Source: Anabas testudineus (taxonomy: Eukaryota > Chordata > Actinopteri > Anabantiformes > Anabantidae). Taken from it: 64,000 bases of DNA. The notes beneath the pieces were generated by a model, which did not search any database, was not told the DNA's origin, and was given only the letters and a program-made list of their open reading frames with translations. Within the stretch, counting starts at the first letter, position 1. Every line of letters starts with the position of its first letter. Positions 47,134 to 59,036 of the stretch are shown here, in pieces. The position numbers and the translations under genes are program-made. Where the stretch lies: positions 26,143,431 to 26,207,430 of the forward strand of contig NC_046610.1 in NCBI RefSeq assembly GCF_900324465.2, written 5' to 3'.

Positions 47134-50100
47134 TCACACATTCTCTCGTATAGAAAGAAATTGCAGAGGTGATATAGAGAGATGCCTATCTGACCGTGGC
47201 TTCTCCCCCGACGCTTCTTCTGTTTTCGCTGTTTGCTTAACCTCTTCTTGCATAGCTTGATGAGATACTTCTGAACTGAACTGTCCAGAACTCCCTGAGA
47301 CTAGCACAGAAAGAAGGAATGTGATAATTAAACTGTGGAACACAGTCTATGGAAATGACTCAATGTTTTGAACCTGTCGCCAACCTTAATATCAGTGAAG
47401 TGGTTTTGTGTTTTTGCAGGCTGGATCAGCTCCACTGTTTCGTAAATGTCTTTGGTCCTGAGGCCTGTTCACAAGATTCAAACTGATCAATCAGGAGTCC
47501 CCAGTGGTTCAGTAGCATTTTACTGTTAGAGCTGCTCCAGCTCTGACTGGTTTGTGGAGGAAAAATTCTACCACTGCTGTTTGGTCTGGAGAATTTGGCA
47601 CAAAAAGGATCAAGCCTCAAATAAGCTTTAGAATGTAAGTTTAAGTTTAATTTAATTTACATTTAGTCGTTTAGCAGATGTTTTATCCAAAGCGACTTAC
47701 AGGTGAGGAAACATTTACATAAAACCTCAGTTATTTTTTGTTCCCCATGGCTTACACTGCATAAGGACATTTTTTGAAGGCCAGGATGGACAGAAGAGAG
47801 ATCACAGCGGGTGAAAGGTGTGTCGCTGTGGTGGACACACATCACCCTGCTTATACTTACTCATCTGATTTGCATCACTCTCCGTTAGTATCTCAGGGGT
47901 GGTGGTACAGGGGGGTGTGTTCACCTCCTGTTGCTCATCTGTGTTAACGTGTGATAGGTTGATGTCCTCATAGACATTTTCCCCCCCTGACACCACATGA
48001 CTGCCTTTAGTCATGTCCGGAGCAAGGTCCAGTTCATCACTGGAGGTAATCTGGAGGTTCTCACTGGGCTGTGCTGTGTCCTCTAACTGCGTCTGGCATG
48101 GAGGTGAGTCAGGTGTGGAGCTCTTCTCTGTGCTCAGGAACGGTGACCACTCCTCCCCTGACAGCAGCTCAGCCACCAGCTTCACTGGACTGCTCACTCT
48201 GAAGGAGCCGAAAAGACTGAGAGACAATCACAGACAGAACAGCATGTTAAAACAGCTCCGTCATCTGTGAACTGCTACACTACAGGTGTACAGGCTACAG
48301 GTTCATAGTTTTAGTTTGTTAGAGAGGACGACTGACACATTCACAGTGTTGCTCTCGATAAAACCGACAAAGGTGGATGTGTAAAGAAACTTTACAAGGA
48401 AACTGACAGAACTGACCAGTTATGGTACTACTGCTACTTCAAGTGAACATGATTGTCGAGAATAACATCAGTAACAATGTTCCAACCCCAACAGTTGAAC
48501 AGCTGTAACGTCAACATAAAAACATAAAGAAATGATGTGCAAATCTCATAAACCCACAAACCAAGTGTTTAAACAGAAAAAAATTACATTTCAAGAAGAA
48601 AAGTTCATTAGGACAGTGATGGCACGTCTCTAAAAAGGCTGGTAAATGGTACTGACAATTAAAGAGGGTAATTATCAACAGATCAGTGACATTATTGGGT
48701 AAACAAAGAACTTCTTAGAGAATCTTTTACAAGAAAAGATGGACAGAGGTTCACCAATCTGTAAAAAACTGTGTCTACAAATAAACAATGTCAGACTAAT
48801 ATCCCTCAATGTCAAATTGAGAACACTTTTAAATATATCATCATCTACAGTTCATAATATCATCAAAAGATTCAAAGAATCTGGAAATCTCTGTTTGCAA
48901 GTGAGAACGCTGACACAATATTAGGTATCTGTGATCTCTAACAACACAGATCTGATCCTGTGATGGACATCACTGTATGTGCTGAGAAATATTTCCCCAA
49001 ATTACTGTCTGTGAACGCAGGAATACAGGTTAAAGCTCTATCATGCAAAGAAAACAGCAAATATGAACAGAAATATGCAGAAACACTGCCCTCTTCTCTG
49101 AGCCCTCTTCTAGGCATTAGTGCCCAGGAAATGGACAGCTTGGAAAAGAAAGGCACCATCAATGCTGAAGGATATATTCAAGTTTTAGGGAAGCATATGA
49201 TGGTCTTGAATATTTCAGCAGGACAGTGTTAAACCACACACTGTATCTATGACATCAGCATGGCTTCAGTGGAGAGGAGTTGTGGTGCTGAAGTGGTCTT
49301 CCTGCAGCCCAGACCTGTCACAGATGGTAAATATTTGGTGCATCTGGAAACATAAAATACAACAAAGACGAGCCAGGACTGCTGAGCAAAATGTGGGTTT
49401 ATGAGATTCAAATCACTGAACTGGATGAAATGGATGAGTCAATATTTGGTCTCTGGTGTTTATTTGTGGCAGCAGGATTGTTTATGTGGGACTGGGTCTA
49501 AATAAACGACTCTGTTTTCATTGTAATGAAAGAGTGTGGCACCTGGTCTGAAGGTGTTTCTCCATTATGATAACCAGCAGCAAAAACACATCAATTGGTT
49601 GTAGAACCAGTGTTTCCACCTGCATAGCAGGAGTTCCCAGGGTTGTAACTTCCTGTGTGCATGTGTGTGCATAATTAAATATGAGGGGGTGGGGGGGGGG
49701 ACTTTCCTATTGATACATAAAATAAAATAAAAAATAAAAATAAAATTAGCCAGAGAAAAGAAAGCAGTGACAAACACTAGTTTTCCAAAGAAAACTCTGC
49801 ACCTGGATTTCACTAATAAAACAGGTACAGGCATTATGTGCTGTAATCAAAGCAAAAGTCAGTCCAAGAAATGTTATGTGTGACTATTTTTAGCAAAGCA
49901 GTGTATTTCCTGATGATGCTGGAATCTCCCCTACTTTTCCCTGAACCGTGATAGTAACCTGTGATAAGACAAAGTATGAGTCAGTGTGTGTGTGTAATTA
50001 AGAGAGATACCTCCCGAACCTGTGCAACTGGGTTGGTCTCGCCATAGGAGAGAGAGGAGAGAGAGAAGATGTCTTCACTCTAAGAGAATCAACCCTAGAT

Positions 50101-53100
50101 GACGTAGACTCGGGCTTCATCCTCCTCTCCTCAGCACGCCTTGGAGCAACCCATCTGGGTATCGAGCAGGACCTCTCGGGTGTCCTGGAATTTGTGTCTG
50201 GACCATCCTCGTGTCCTGATGGGAAGCTCTACATACTGGAGGCTTCAGTACTTCAGGGGTGTCATGCTGTCTTCCTGGGGTCTCTCAGACTTTTTTCATT
50301 GTAAGACAATGCTTTTGGTGGCCAACATTGATTCCTGACACCAAGGGGTTTGTTGCAGTTTGCCCAGACTGTGCAGGTAATGAGGCCCCAGACATTGCCC
50401 AGCGGGACTCCTACACCCACTCTCAGCACTTGAGACCGCAGTTCACCGACCAGTTCTGGTCAAAGTTCTGCCACCTCTTGGGTATCTCCCTCAGTCTCTC
50501 TTCCATCCGGAATCCAATGGCCAGACCAAAAGGCCAAATCAGCAGCTTGAAGCTGGACTCCATCTTGTGTGCAGCCAGGACCCCTCCACCTGGCCGGAGA
50601 GTGTGGCCTGGGTAGAATAGGCTCTTAACGCCTTGCCTTCTGCTGCCACAGGTATGACCCCCTTTGAAACTATTGATGGTTACTTACCTCCCTTGTTCCC
50701 CAGCCTTGATCCAGGTGCACTAAATGCACAACAATTTGAGGACCTAGTTCCACAGATCATTTCTGAAATTGATGTTGAATTTACTCCAGAATGGAAACAC
50801 TGGTTTGAGCAGGGGACACTGACATAGTAGTGAATAGTGTTAGTATTGTGTGTGATAATTTAACTTTAACATATTCATCAGTATCTTTTTCTCAGTCCAA
50901 CTGGACTTGTTTTTTGAACTTGAGCTTGGTTGCACTAACAGCCTGTAGTCAGTTAATTTGATTAATTCAGTCAAGGAAGAAATAAAAATAGCATTTTAAC
51001 ACTGGAAGAACTGAATTTATTTGCTCACCTGTCAGTTACTGTAGATCTTCTTTTAATCCTCTTCTGTGTCTCTGTCACTGCTAATTGGCTCAAAGCATCT
51101 TCATCCGTCCACTCTATCTCCCCCTCCTCACACATCCTTTCTTCCTCGCAGTGTCCCGTATCATCCTTCAAAATCAACATGTCTTTTTATTTTTGAAGAG
51201 TTTAATACTACACTGATTTGTCCTTCAGTTTTCCAGTTTGTGAAGTGTGTGAGAGAAAGATTTTTCATAATCACATGTATTAATTCAAAGAAACCAGAAT
51301 AATTGCTTGAAAATTCAAAGGAATAACAAACAATGTGTTTTGGCTTTGGGAAAGCAGGAGTGTGTTTGAATAAACCTTAATAAGCCCTGTTGACACAGAC
51401 CTGGGTCAAAGGAAACTGTTGAAACCAAATTGACAAGACATGGACATTTTCCTGCTGCATGAGGACATTACTAAAGTATAATCAAGACTGCTTCTTTAAA
51501 TCAAATTGCCGGGATTCGAAATCAAAGCCATAATTGTTTTGTAGCACTGACCTTTGTAAACCTTATAGGAATTAATCCTTATAGGATTATGTTGTAGAGC
51601 ATAGTAGATGAAGCTTTGCCCCAATCAACATAGTTCTTGACAGTGTCTCTAATGTGGAAGCTATGGTTGTATTGATTGGCTGCTTCTAAGGACTGTGGAT
51701 AACTGAGAATGCAAAACTGGACATTCCACCAAGACGCAGACTTTTCCTGAAAAACTCAAGTTTTAAAATGAGGGGGCAGTAAGATTTGATCTAAAGAAAC
51801 ATACCTGTGTCACTTCAGTACCGTCCAGTTCCCCTTCTTCCACTATGAATCTTCTTTTTTCATCTCTTGCCTCTTTCAATTTACACACGATTTTCTTGGC
51901 AAAGTTTATCATCCTTCTTCCTGCACTGTGTTTATGTCTTGTCTGCCTCAGTTCTCCATCCACAACAGTCTCATCAATTTCCTCGGTATCCTCTAACAGC
52001 TCAGCTGTCTGCAAATGTTTAGACGACAATTTAGAATTTATTGGCATAGACAAATGGATGTCTTCATAGTTTTCCGTCAATCTGAGGGTCTCCACGTCTG
52101 AGTCTACACCAACATCGTTGACACGAACAGGAGCCACTTGGGGAAGACGACCAGGGTTGAATTGCTCATCTTCTCGGTTCTGCTGCTGTGTCCCCGGCAG
52201 CTGAGACTGAAGAAGAGTTTGGTTCTCTGATGTGTTTAATGGCTTTGGGCTGTTTCTATAAGGGGACATGAGGCTGAATCTTTGAGCTTTACTTGGTAAC
52301 TCTACCTCCTGATTCACTGAAGAGTCAGGGATAGACTCCTTCACTGTATCTTCTAGTTCAGAAGACGTTTCTGTCATGGTTGCAGCGGTCATCTCAGTAT
52401 CTCTGGGATCTTTACTTTCTTCATTTCCTTCTTCCTTATATTCATCTGTTTCCTCGTCCAACAAGTTATCCCTCCACTGTTCCTCCTCTTGCTTCCAACT
52501 CTCCCTTTGCTTTTTTATCACAGCCCTCATGGTAATAGAGAGATGTGCTGGTTTGATAGGTGGTATTGGTGGATCATTTCTACGTGGTTTTGGTGAGGGC
52601 TTTAGTGGAATCGTTGATTCTGGTTTTGCTGAAATTGTGGTTTTATACGTTCCATTAGTCATCGCCGTGTCAGGTTTTTCATCTGGGCGTAGCAGAGTTG
52701 AATTATTAGTCATCTCCATAATAGTCAACTCTTCACTTGGATCTTCATTCTCCTTCCCTCTGCTCTGTCCATCCTCTCCACCTTCCTCCTTCTCTGTAAA
52801 TATCTGTTGAAGCAGTTTACCATCATCCAGATGACTCTCCTTTCCAGATGTTTCTTCATTCTCTTCCATCTTCTCATTCCTTTCAGAAAGATCTTGCTGG
52901 TGCTTGTTGTCCCTGTCTCCCACCTTCTCTTTGTTTTTGCTCTGTTCTACCTCTTGCTTCCTTGTCTGCTTTCTGCCTTCTGTCTCAGGCCATGCTGGGT
53001 TATTGAGCCGTGGAGGTTTTATAGGCGGTTTATAACGAGGAGGAGAAGGTTTTGGAGAGTATTTTGATTCCATCTTTAGCACATTTTCAAATGTGCCGAT

Positions 53101-53697
53101 GTTGTGAATGTCAGGTATTGTATTACCATTGGCAAGATCTGAGCATTGGTTGTTTTCTTTAACTCCACACAACAGAGAAGACATCTGGCATGTCTGTGAG
53201 TTCATTGGTTTCACCTCATTAAAGACTTTCAAATTAGGGCTCTGGACTAAAGGTTTCTCAAATGCACTTGATCTTTTGTAGTTCTTGGGAGGTAGTGGTG
53301 GAGGACACACTAACATGGAAAGAGGCCGCTGAGATTTTAGGTTATCCGCTTGAGAAATGACAGCAGACGTGGAATCTTTCAATCCCACAGCAGTACCAAT
53401 GACTAGATCTGGATCTGATCTAGCAATGGGATTCTTGTATTGCTCCTCTTTCGAGTCCTTTTCAACCAGTTCTCTATTGTTGTTTTGCACTTCAGGTTGA
53501 AGGTTGATGTTTGGACATTCAGTTTGATTATTTTCTTGGTAATCATTTGCTTCTTCCAATTGTGTGTTCAGTAGAGAACCATCAAAGTTATTCTCAATAT
53601 GCACATAAACTCCCAAATCCAAAGATTGTGTGTGAGACATGTTTGAGCATGTGTGGTTCTGTCCACGGGTTCTCTGAGTGTCACTAAATGTATCCAT
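47134..53697 (-). CDS. Unrecognised proline-rich, YEDI-motif scaffold-like protein (five coding exons)
   Basis: I do not recognise this gene. Exons on the minus strand: 53697-51805, 51165-51029, 50079-50011, 48216-47861, 47300-47134. Phases join without a stop to give 2622 nt, 873 residues. The chosen ATG follows an acceptor-like CATCAG, so a non-coding 5' exon is likely. The first exon is largely disordered, with SH3-ligand-like prolines ('PPPLPPKNYK', 'PSPPRYKPPIKPPRL', 'KPSPKPRRNDPPIPPIKP'), a charged 'KKQRESWKQEEEQWRDNLL' helix and a basic 'RRMINFAKKIVCKLKEARD' helix. There are two Y-E-D-I motifs ('NYEDIHL', 'VYEDINL') plus 'YVHI', close to the pYEEI preferred by Src-family SH2 domains. 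No catalytic or membrane domain is seen. It recalls N-terminal regions of FGD-type RhoGEFs or FYB-type adaptors, but no DH or SH3 fold follows. The last exon could splice on at its end rather than stop. Confidence 0.7.
47650..47700 (+). repeat. Teleost SINE-type conserved tail
   Basis: 'tttacatttagtcgtttagc' then 'agatgttttatccaaagcga' matches a very common teleost repeat core ('catttagcagacgctttta' type). Short fragment in the last intron of the unnamed minus-strand gene. Confidence 0.6.
48525..49425. mobile_element. DNA transposon remnant with inverted ends
   Basis: The left 'tgtgcaaatctcataaaccc' is mirrored by the right 'gtgggtttatgagattcaaa'. Inside, the plus strand shows a helix-turn-helix-like 'SSTVHNIIKRFKESGN' piece typical of Tc1-group transposases. 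The interior is heavily degraded. It lies in an intron of the unnamed minus-strand gene. Confidence 0.6.
50100..50830 (+). mobile_element. Ty3/gypsy-type LTR retrotransposon fossil (integrase-region piece)
   Basis: Translations on the plus strand resemble the integrase core and its downstream region in fish Ty3/gypsy elements (for example 'FTDQFWSKFCHLLG' and 'SAATGMTPFETIDGYLPPLF'). Only this part is present and no LTRs were recognised at its ends. It is an old, broken fragment with several breaks, lying in an intron of the minus-strand unnamed gene. Confidence 0.75.
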
Positions 53698-55719
53698 GTA
53701 GTGTCTGGAAGTGCTGCTGCTGATGAGAGAGACAGAGAGAAAGACTCAGCATTGTCCTAAAAAATGATGTTGATCATGTTTTTATACAGAATTTAATTAG
53801 ATAGCAAGTCATAAGAAGGTGATTGAGGTGGATAAAGGGTGTGTGGGACCAACATTTTGAAACAGTTTAACTTAGAAAGACTGAGGTTTTGTTTAATAGA
53901 CATTCTGTCAAGTGATTGACTGTTAAATGTGTCTTTTCAATCAGCCCACAATCTTTTCCTGACTCTAACCAAGTACTGTGAGCATCTGAACATAACCACA
54001 AAAAAACACTTTTATAACACTGTAGTAACAAAACTGGATGCTGTTACTGCAAGATTCAATATTAGGGCAGAAACAATGAATGCTATAGACGGGATATTAT
54101 AGTATCTGTTTGTCTGTGTAAACATGAATTGATAATCTACAATTATGAACATATCCTGTATACCATCTTAATACTTTTCATTCACACCGTTCTGGTAGCA
54201 TGCTACTACACCAGCTACTACATTTATGCATAAGACATTATTGCATAAACAAATACAAAACAATACAATATATACATTAATAATAAAATTAAACAAACAA
54301 CGTTTCACCATCTGAATTGGGTATATGGAAAACTATGTTCTAGTTAATAATGCATATTTTCTTTTCTCATAGTCTATTGCAGCAACATCCCAATCTCACG
54401 AAGCTCACCCACAAAGTTTAATTTATCTTTCCAGTTTATTTCACAGTATATTCGTGCTAACTATTCGTAATAAAAGTGCAGTCTCTTACCACTTTTCTCT
54501 CTTTAGTCAGGAAGTGTCTTTCTTTGTGTGTGTTCCTTGAACAATATATCTTTGTCAGTCTGCCACCTGAGTTTATGTCTCCTTTAGTCTGTGTTGTGTA
54601 TTCCAGCCTTTCTCTTTTTTCTTCCTTGTTTCTCTTTTTTCTTCCTTCTGTCTCACGATTTCCTCATGTTGTGTAATCAGACTTAGAAAACCAGTTCTGC
54701 TTCATGCACTTTTTTGACTGTTTTATTTGTTTTGTCTGTTGTTGTTTTGTTTCTTATTTTTTAATGTTATGATTTTTATTATTACTCTTTAGAGAGACCC
54801 CTCTTTGTCCAGGGGGCTTCAAAAACTTCCAAAACAAAATGACTTCTCGTATTGCTGGGACAGTGTAGAGCAGGCATGTGTGAACATATTTTAACATGTG
54901 TCATGCTGCATACATGTCAGACATGTCTGTAAAACTAATGGTTCATGTCTCATATGTCATATTGCTGTCTCTGCAGGTGCTGATAGAACACATAGTGTGA
55001 CTGCAAATAACTACATTGTAAAATGTGAGTTGTGTCTGAGGGCGGCTGAACAATTTCATCAGTGCATTGTGTTTCTTTTAAAAACAAAACACTATTTTGA
55101 TTAAATATTGCTCACTGTGTAAACTTTTATCTTAGTTAAGTGAACTAAGATTTGCTAATTTCTCCAACAAGTCAGGGAGCTCTTTGAACTTACTTCACTA
55201 CAGTGGTGTTTGTGTACAGCTTGCTTGATTTAACATTTTAATTTACTGAACATTTTTAGTACTTCAGTAAACTTATGCATATAACAGTAGTAAAACTAAC
55301 TCCTAATTACTCTTATAAACTGAGGGAAAGAAACATAGTTCTGCCGCTAACTTGGTTGTGTCAGATTTAGTATGAAACCATCATATTAAGTTGCTCCCAG
55401 TGGTTAATAATTGTGTACAGGTGTGGGACCTGAATTCAAAACTAACCTTCCTCATGGTTCACATTGTTTCCAAAAATAGACAAGCACAACCTAATACACT
55501 TTGACACACGCTTTTCACCAGGCAGAATCTTCCAGCAAGTTTCTGCCATCAACCATGTCTCAATTCTACAAAAAGGTAAAAGAATAATATTTGAAAACCT
55601 TTAACTCCTAATTGATGCCTGCTGAAAAAATTTACAGACAAAACACTTCTTTTCTTTTTGATTCATTTGATACAACATTTAAGTTAAAAACTTCAAGTCA
55701 AAACTTGTTTCTGAATGTT

Positions 55720-56045
55720 TACAAACCAAATTACCAATCCAGGTCAAGAAAATGATCAGTGATTGATTTAAAATAGTCAGTTACTGTGGTGCTGTTTAAC
55801 AGTGCATCAATCAATCAAGGAGCCTTTTTTCATTGAGTCCTTTACTACTGAGTTTATTTTCGATATTATACTTTTACTTATAAGTTTCATACAAATTTCA
55901 TTCAAATTTAGAGTTAAGCATTTCAATGTTTCACTGAAGATTTGTTGAAAACAAAAACAATGTGTTACTGAACATATACATTATTACAATACAAGAATCT
56001 CACACACACAAGCTTACTAGTCATACAATCCATACAGCCTAAATA
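55720..56045 (+). repeat. Direct repeat block A (left of tmem187)
   Basis: Shares long diverged similarity, in order, with 58064-58620: 'ttgattta.aatagtcagt', 'atcaatcaag', 'gtttcatacaaat.tcattc', 'caatgtttcact', 'cagcctaaata'. Confidence 0.8.
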
Positions 56046-56369
56046 AATAAACCATGTTAAATTTTAAATTTAAATAAACCATTAGCTTGAAAAGACAAAA
56101 CCTGGATATTATGTTAATTAAAAAAATATAAGATTCAACAAAATTCCTAAATGAGAATTTACAGCATAGAAATGCTCCATATAGAACATTTGAAAGCTAT
56201 GAAGATCTTTCTAGAGAGTTTGTCTCCACAAGATGAATCTGCTGATATAAATTCAATTAAATTAAATTCATTTCTTTAGTATAGCACTTTTAACAACTGA
56301 CACTGTCACAAAGCAGCTTTAGACAACCAAAGAAACTATGGAAGTTTACTCTAAGGTCACAACTGAGAG

Positions 56370-57016
56370 TGCTCAGTGATGTAAAAGAGGTAAAGTGATA
56401 AATTGATGTAAAAGAGGTAAAGTGATGTAAAAGAGGTAAAGTGAGGTAAAAGAGGTAAAGAGGTAAAAGAGGTAAAGTGAGGTAAAGTGAGGTACAGTGA
56501 GGTAAAGAGGTAAAGTGAGGTACAGTAAAAGAGGTAAAGTGATGTAAAGTGAGGTAAAGTGATGTAAAGTGAGGTAAAGTGAGGTAAAGTGATGTAAAGT
56601 GAGGTAAAGTGAGGTAAAAGAGGTAAAGTGATGTAAAAGAGGTAAAGTGAGGTAAAGTGAGGTAAAGTGAGGTAAAGTGAGGTAAAGTGATGTAAAGTGA
56701 GGTAAAGTGATGTAAAGTGAGGTAAAGTGAGGTAAAGTGATGTAAAGTGAGGTAAAGTGAGGTAAAGTGAGGTAAAGTGAGGTAAAGTGATGTAAAGTGA
56801 GGTAAAGTGATGTAAAGTGATGTAAAAGAGGTAAAGTGAGTTAAAGTGATGTAAAGTGAGGTAAAGTGATGTAGTGGTAAAGTGATGTAAAGTGATGTAA
56901 AGTGATGTAGTGATGTAAAGTGAGGTAACGTGATGTAAAGTGATGTAAAGTGAGGTAAAGTGATGTAAAGTGATGGTAAAGTGATGTAAAGTGAGGTAAA
57001 GTGATGTAAAGTGAGG
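56370..57016. repeat. Minisatellite, 10-bp unit (GTAAAGTGAG / GTAAAGTGAT)
   Basis: About 650 bp of tandem 10-mers alternating between GAGGTAAAGT and GATGTAAAGT, with occasional AAAGAGGTAAAG variants and a few 1-2 base slips. It is strand-asymmetric (purine-rich plus strand, almost no C). It ends about 225 nt before the tmem187 start codon. Confidence 0.95.
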
Positions 57017-57240
57017 AGTCCACTGCCTTAAAGAAAAGGAAATGATCATTTCCAACATTCTCGGTAATAAACCCCACACGTCATCAGCAAGGCAGCCAAT
57101 CCGAAGCCTCTATCTTCTACCATGTGATTGTGAGAGTGGAACAGCACCAGCTGCGACCTTTGCCCCCCACAGTGAAGACAGTAGACATAAAGCTGCAGCG
57201 TCGGTCCACACATGTGTTCAGTGTAGGACAGAGTCCAGTT

Positions 57241-58005
57241 ATGAACACGGCTCTGCTTCACGTGTCGCTTGTCTTCGCGCTGTGTGTCGTCTTGGCGAAC
57301 ACCAGCCTGTTCGACTCAGTTGCAGTGGACTTGTCATACGACCACTATGCAGAGAAGCGCGTGGACTCTCTTCCCGCTTTCCTGGCGATGCCGTGCAGCT
57401 GTGTGGTCAACCTGGCTTATATCGTCATGGGATTGTACTGGCTAGTGTGGCGCGGAGACGCCACAGAAACGGAACAGAGCCGCTACATGAGACAGGTTTT
57501 CGCTTTCATGGCGGTCTTTTACGGTCCTGTGCAGTGGACGCGCTTGGCTGTGCTGCGGCGCGCCCCCGCCGTGCTCGACCAGTGGTTGACGTTGCCGATC
57601 TTCGCGTGGGTTCCGGTGTGGATCAGCGTCATAGAGCGCGGGCCGGCGAAGTGGCGCGCGGCCGCGCTCGAACTGGCTTCTCTCCTCAGCTACGGTCTGG
57701 CGCTGGCGCACGAGCGCGGCTTCGAGGTGGCGCTGGGCTGTCACGTGGCCCTCGCAGTATACAAGGCTGTTCGCGTGCAAGCGGCGCACGGGGACGGTCG
57801 CACGCGGGGATACCTGGTGCTGGGGGTCCTGTCGTGCGCGGGCTTCGTGCTGCTGAAGCTGCTGGACCACTGGCTCGGCCGGGTCCGGCTCTTCCAGCGC
57901 TTCACGGGTCACTTCTGGTCCAAAGTGTGCGACGTGCTGCAGTTTCACTGGAGCTTCTGTTTCCTGACAGCTGTGACTCAGAGGAGCCGCAGGAAGAGGG
58001 ACTGA
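57241..58005 (+). CDS. tmem187: TMEM187-family multi-pass membrane protein
   Basis: Single-exon gene of 254 residues (human 261), function unknown. The start at 57241 gives 'MNTALLHVSLVFALCVVLAN', aligning with the human N-terminus; an in-frame ATG at 57124 would add 39 residues not seen in the family. Conserved blocks: 'LPAFLAMPC', 'YGPVQW', 'AVLDQWLTLPIFAW', 'SYGLAL', 'GFEVALGCHV', 'LGVLSC.GFV.LKL.DH' and 'FTGHFWSKVCDVLQFHW'. About six hydrophobic segments are visible. The coding region is far richer in GC and CpG than its surroundings. A minisatellite ends about 225 nt upstream. A family-level match is certain; the orthologue is inferred. Confidence 0.95.
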   Translation: MNTALLHVSLVFALCVVLANTSLFDSVAVDLSYDHYAEKRVDSLPAFLAMPCSCVVNLAYIVMGLYWLVWRGDATETEQSRYMRQVFAFMAVFYGPVQWTRLAVLRRAPAVLDQWLTLPIFAWVPVWISVIERGPAKWRAAALELASLLSYGLALAHERGFEVALGCHVALAVYKAVRVQAAHGDGRTRGYLVLGVLSCAGFVLLKLLDHWLGRVRLFQRFTGHFWSKVCDVLQFHWSFCFLTAVTQRSRRKRD

Positions 58006-58063
58006 CACTGTGATGTCAGGGAGAAGGACCAAATCCATTTATATATATATATATAAACTCAAT

Positions 58064-58620
58064 ATTTACAAAACAAGTTAGCAATCAGTTCAACAGGAAA
58101 ATAAGTAGATTGATTTATAATAGTCAGTAACTGTGTAACAGTACAATTGAATCAATCAAGCCTTTTTCTTCATTTAACTTTTTCATTTTCTGTATCATAT
58201 TTTTACTTAAGTAGCATTTTATTTAAGTCTTAGGCTATTTTCCCCTACACTAATGCTCCTTGCCTGACAACGATCTTTGATCGGTGGGTGGTAATCATCT
58301 TCAGGAAAGGACACAGTCAACATTCTGGTTTCTATGTTGCTGCTGCATAAGTTTCATACAAATCTCATTCAAATTTAGCTTTAAGCATTTTAATGTTTCA
58401 CTAGAGATTTGTTGACAAAAACAACATGTTGCTGAGCATACAAGTTAGGAATCTCACACACACAATGTAGTCATACAGTCCTGCACACCCTTTATCCACC
58501 CCAATCACCTCCTTATGACTTGATATCTGGTAATAGTGCTTGATTTGTTCCAACAATAAATCATTTTCTTTACAAAATAATCATATCATTACATTCTGTC
58601 ATACAATCCATACAGCCTAA
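58064..58620 (+). repeat. Direct repeat block B (right of tmem187)
   Basis: Homologous to block A but with two extra segments (about 58220-58340 and 58474-58597). The second is bounded by a repeated 'tcatacaNtcc' and includes an inverted match to 53800-53845, so it looks like a later insertion. Confidence 0.8.
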
Positions 58621-59036
58621 ATAATGCACTGCAGACAATAGCGTGTCGTTAAACTTAAACATTAAATGAAATAATACAATAGAAATCTAAACAACAGGTA
58701 GGAGCGTAGCATCTCCTTTTCCTTTACAACAGTCTATAAATGTTCGGGTTATGAGAGACAAATGTTTCATTCTTGGCTGATATGCTTAACAGTCCTAGCT
58801 TTTCTTTGTTTGTATTTTATGTTTTTAGATGCTCCAAAATTTTTAATACTATTTAATAATTCTTAGCTTTGTTACCTCTGTCCCAACTTTTTTAGACACG
58901 TTGCATCCATCAATTTCCTAATCACCTTAATTTTTTTTTCTTCAATATAAAATCTTCTCAGTTTAAACATTTGATGTGTTTTTTTTATGTTCTATTGTGA
59001 GTAAAATACAGATTGATGAAATTTGCAAATCTGCAT

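Larger units (their letters stand above)
53760..57100. other. Region between unnamed gene and tmem187
   Basis: Probable 5' flank of the minus-strand gene, then AT-rich sequence. 53800-53845 is an inverted match to 58488-58530. Repeat block A lies at 55720-56045, an interspersed-repeat end ('gtcacaaagcagctttagac') at 56240-56335, then the minisatellite. No gene seen. Confidence 0.5.

Noticed and set aside
47426-47620. 64-residue minus-strand frame between the last two exons of the unnamed gene
   Set aside because: The splice phases of 47861 and 47300 join without it, and its edges lack convincing splice sites.
47134-53697. Full-length RhoGEF (FGD-type) identity for the unnamed gene
   Set aside because: Proline-rich and YEDI motifs recall FGD N-termini, but no DH, PH or FYVE exons exist before saraf.
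56357-57079. 240-residue minus-strand open frame of repeating HFTSLY
   Set aside because: It is simply the minisatellite read in one frame; the 10-bp unit has few stops. No gene evidence.
57042-58013. 323-residue plus-strand frame overlapping tmem187, and a 198-residue minus frame
   Set aside because: Shadows of the GC-rich tmem187 coding sequence; only the 57241 frame matches a known family.
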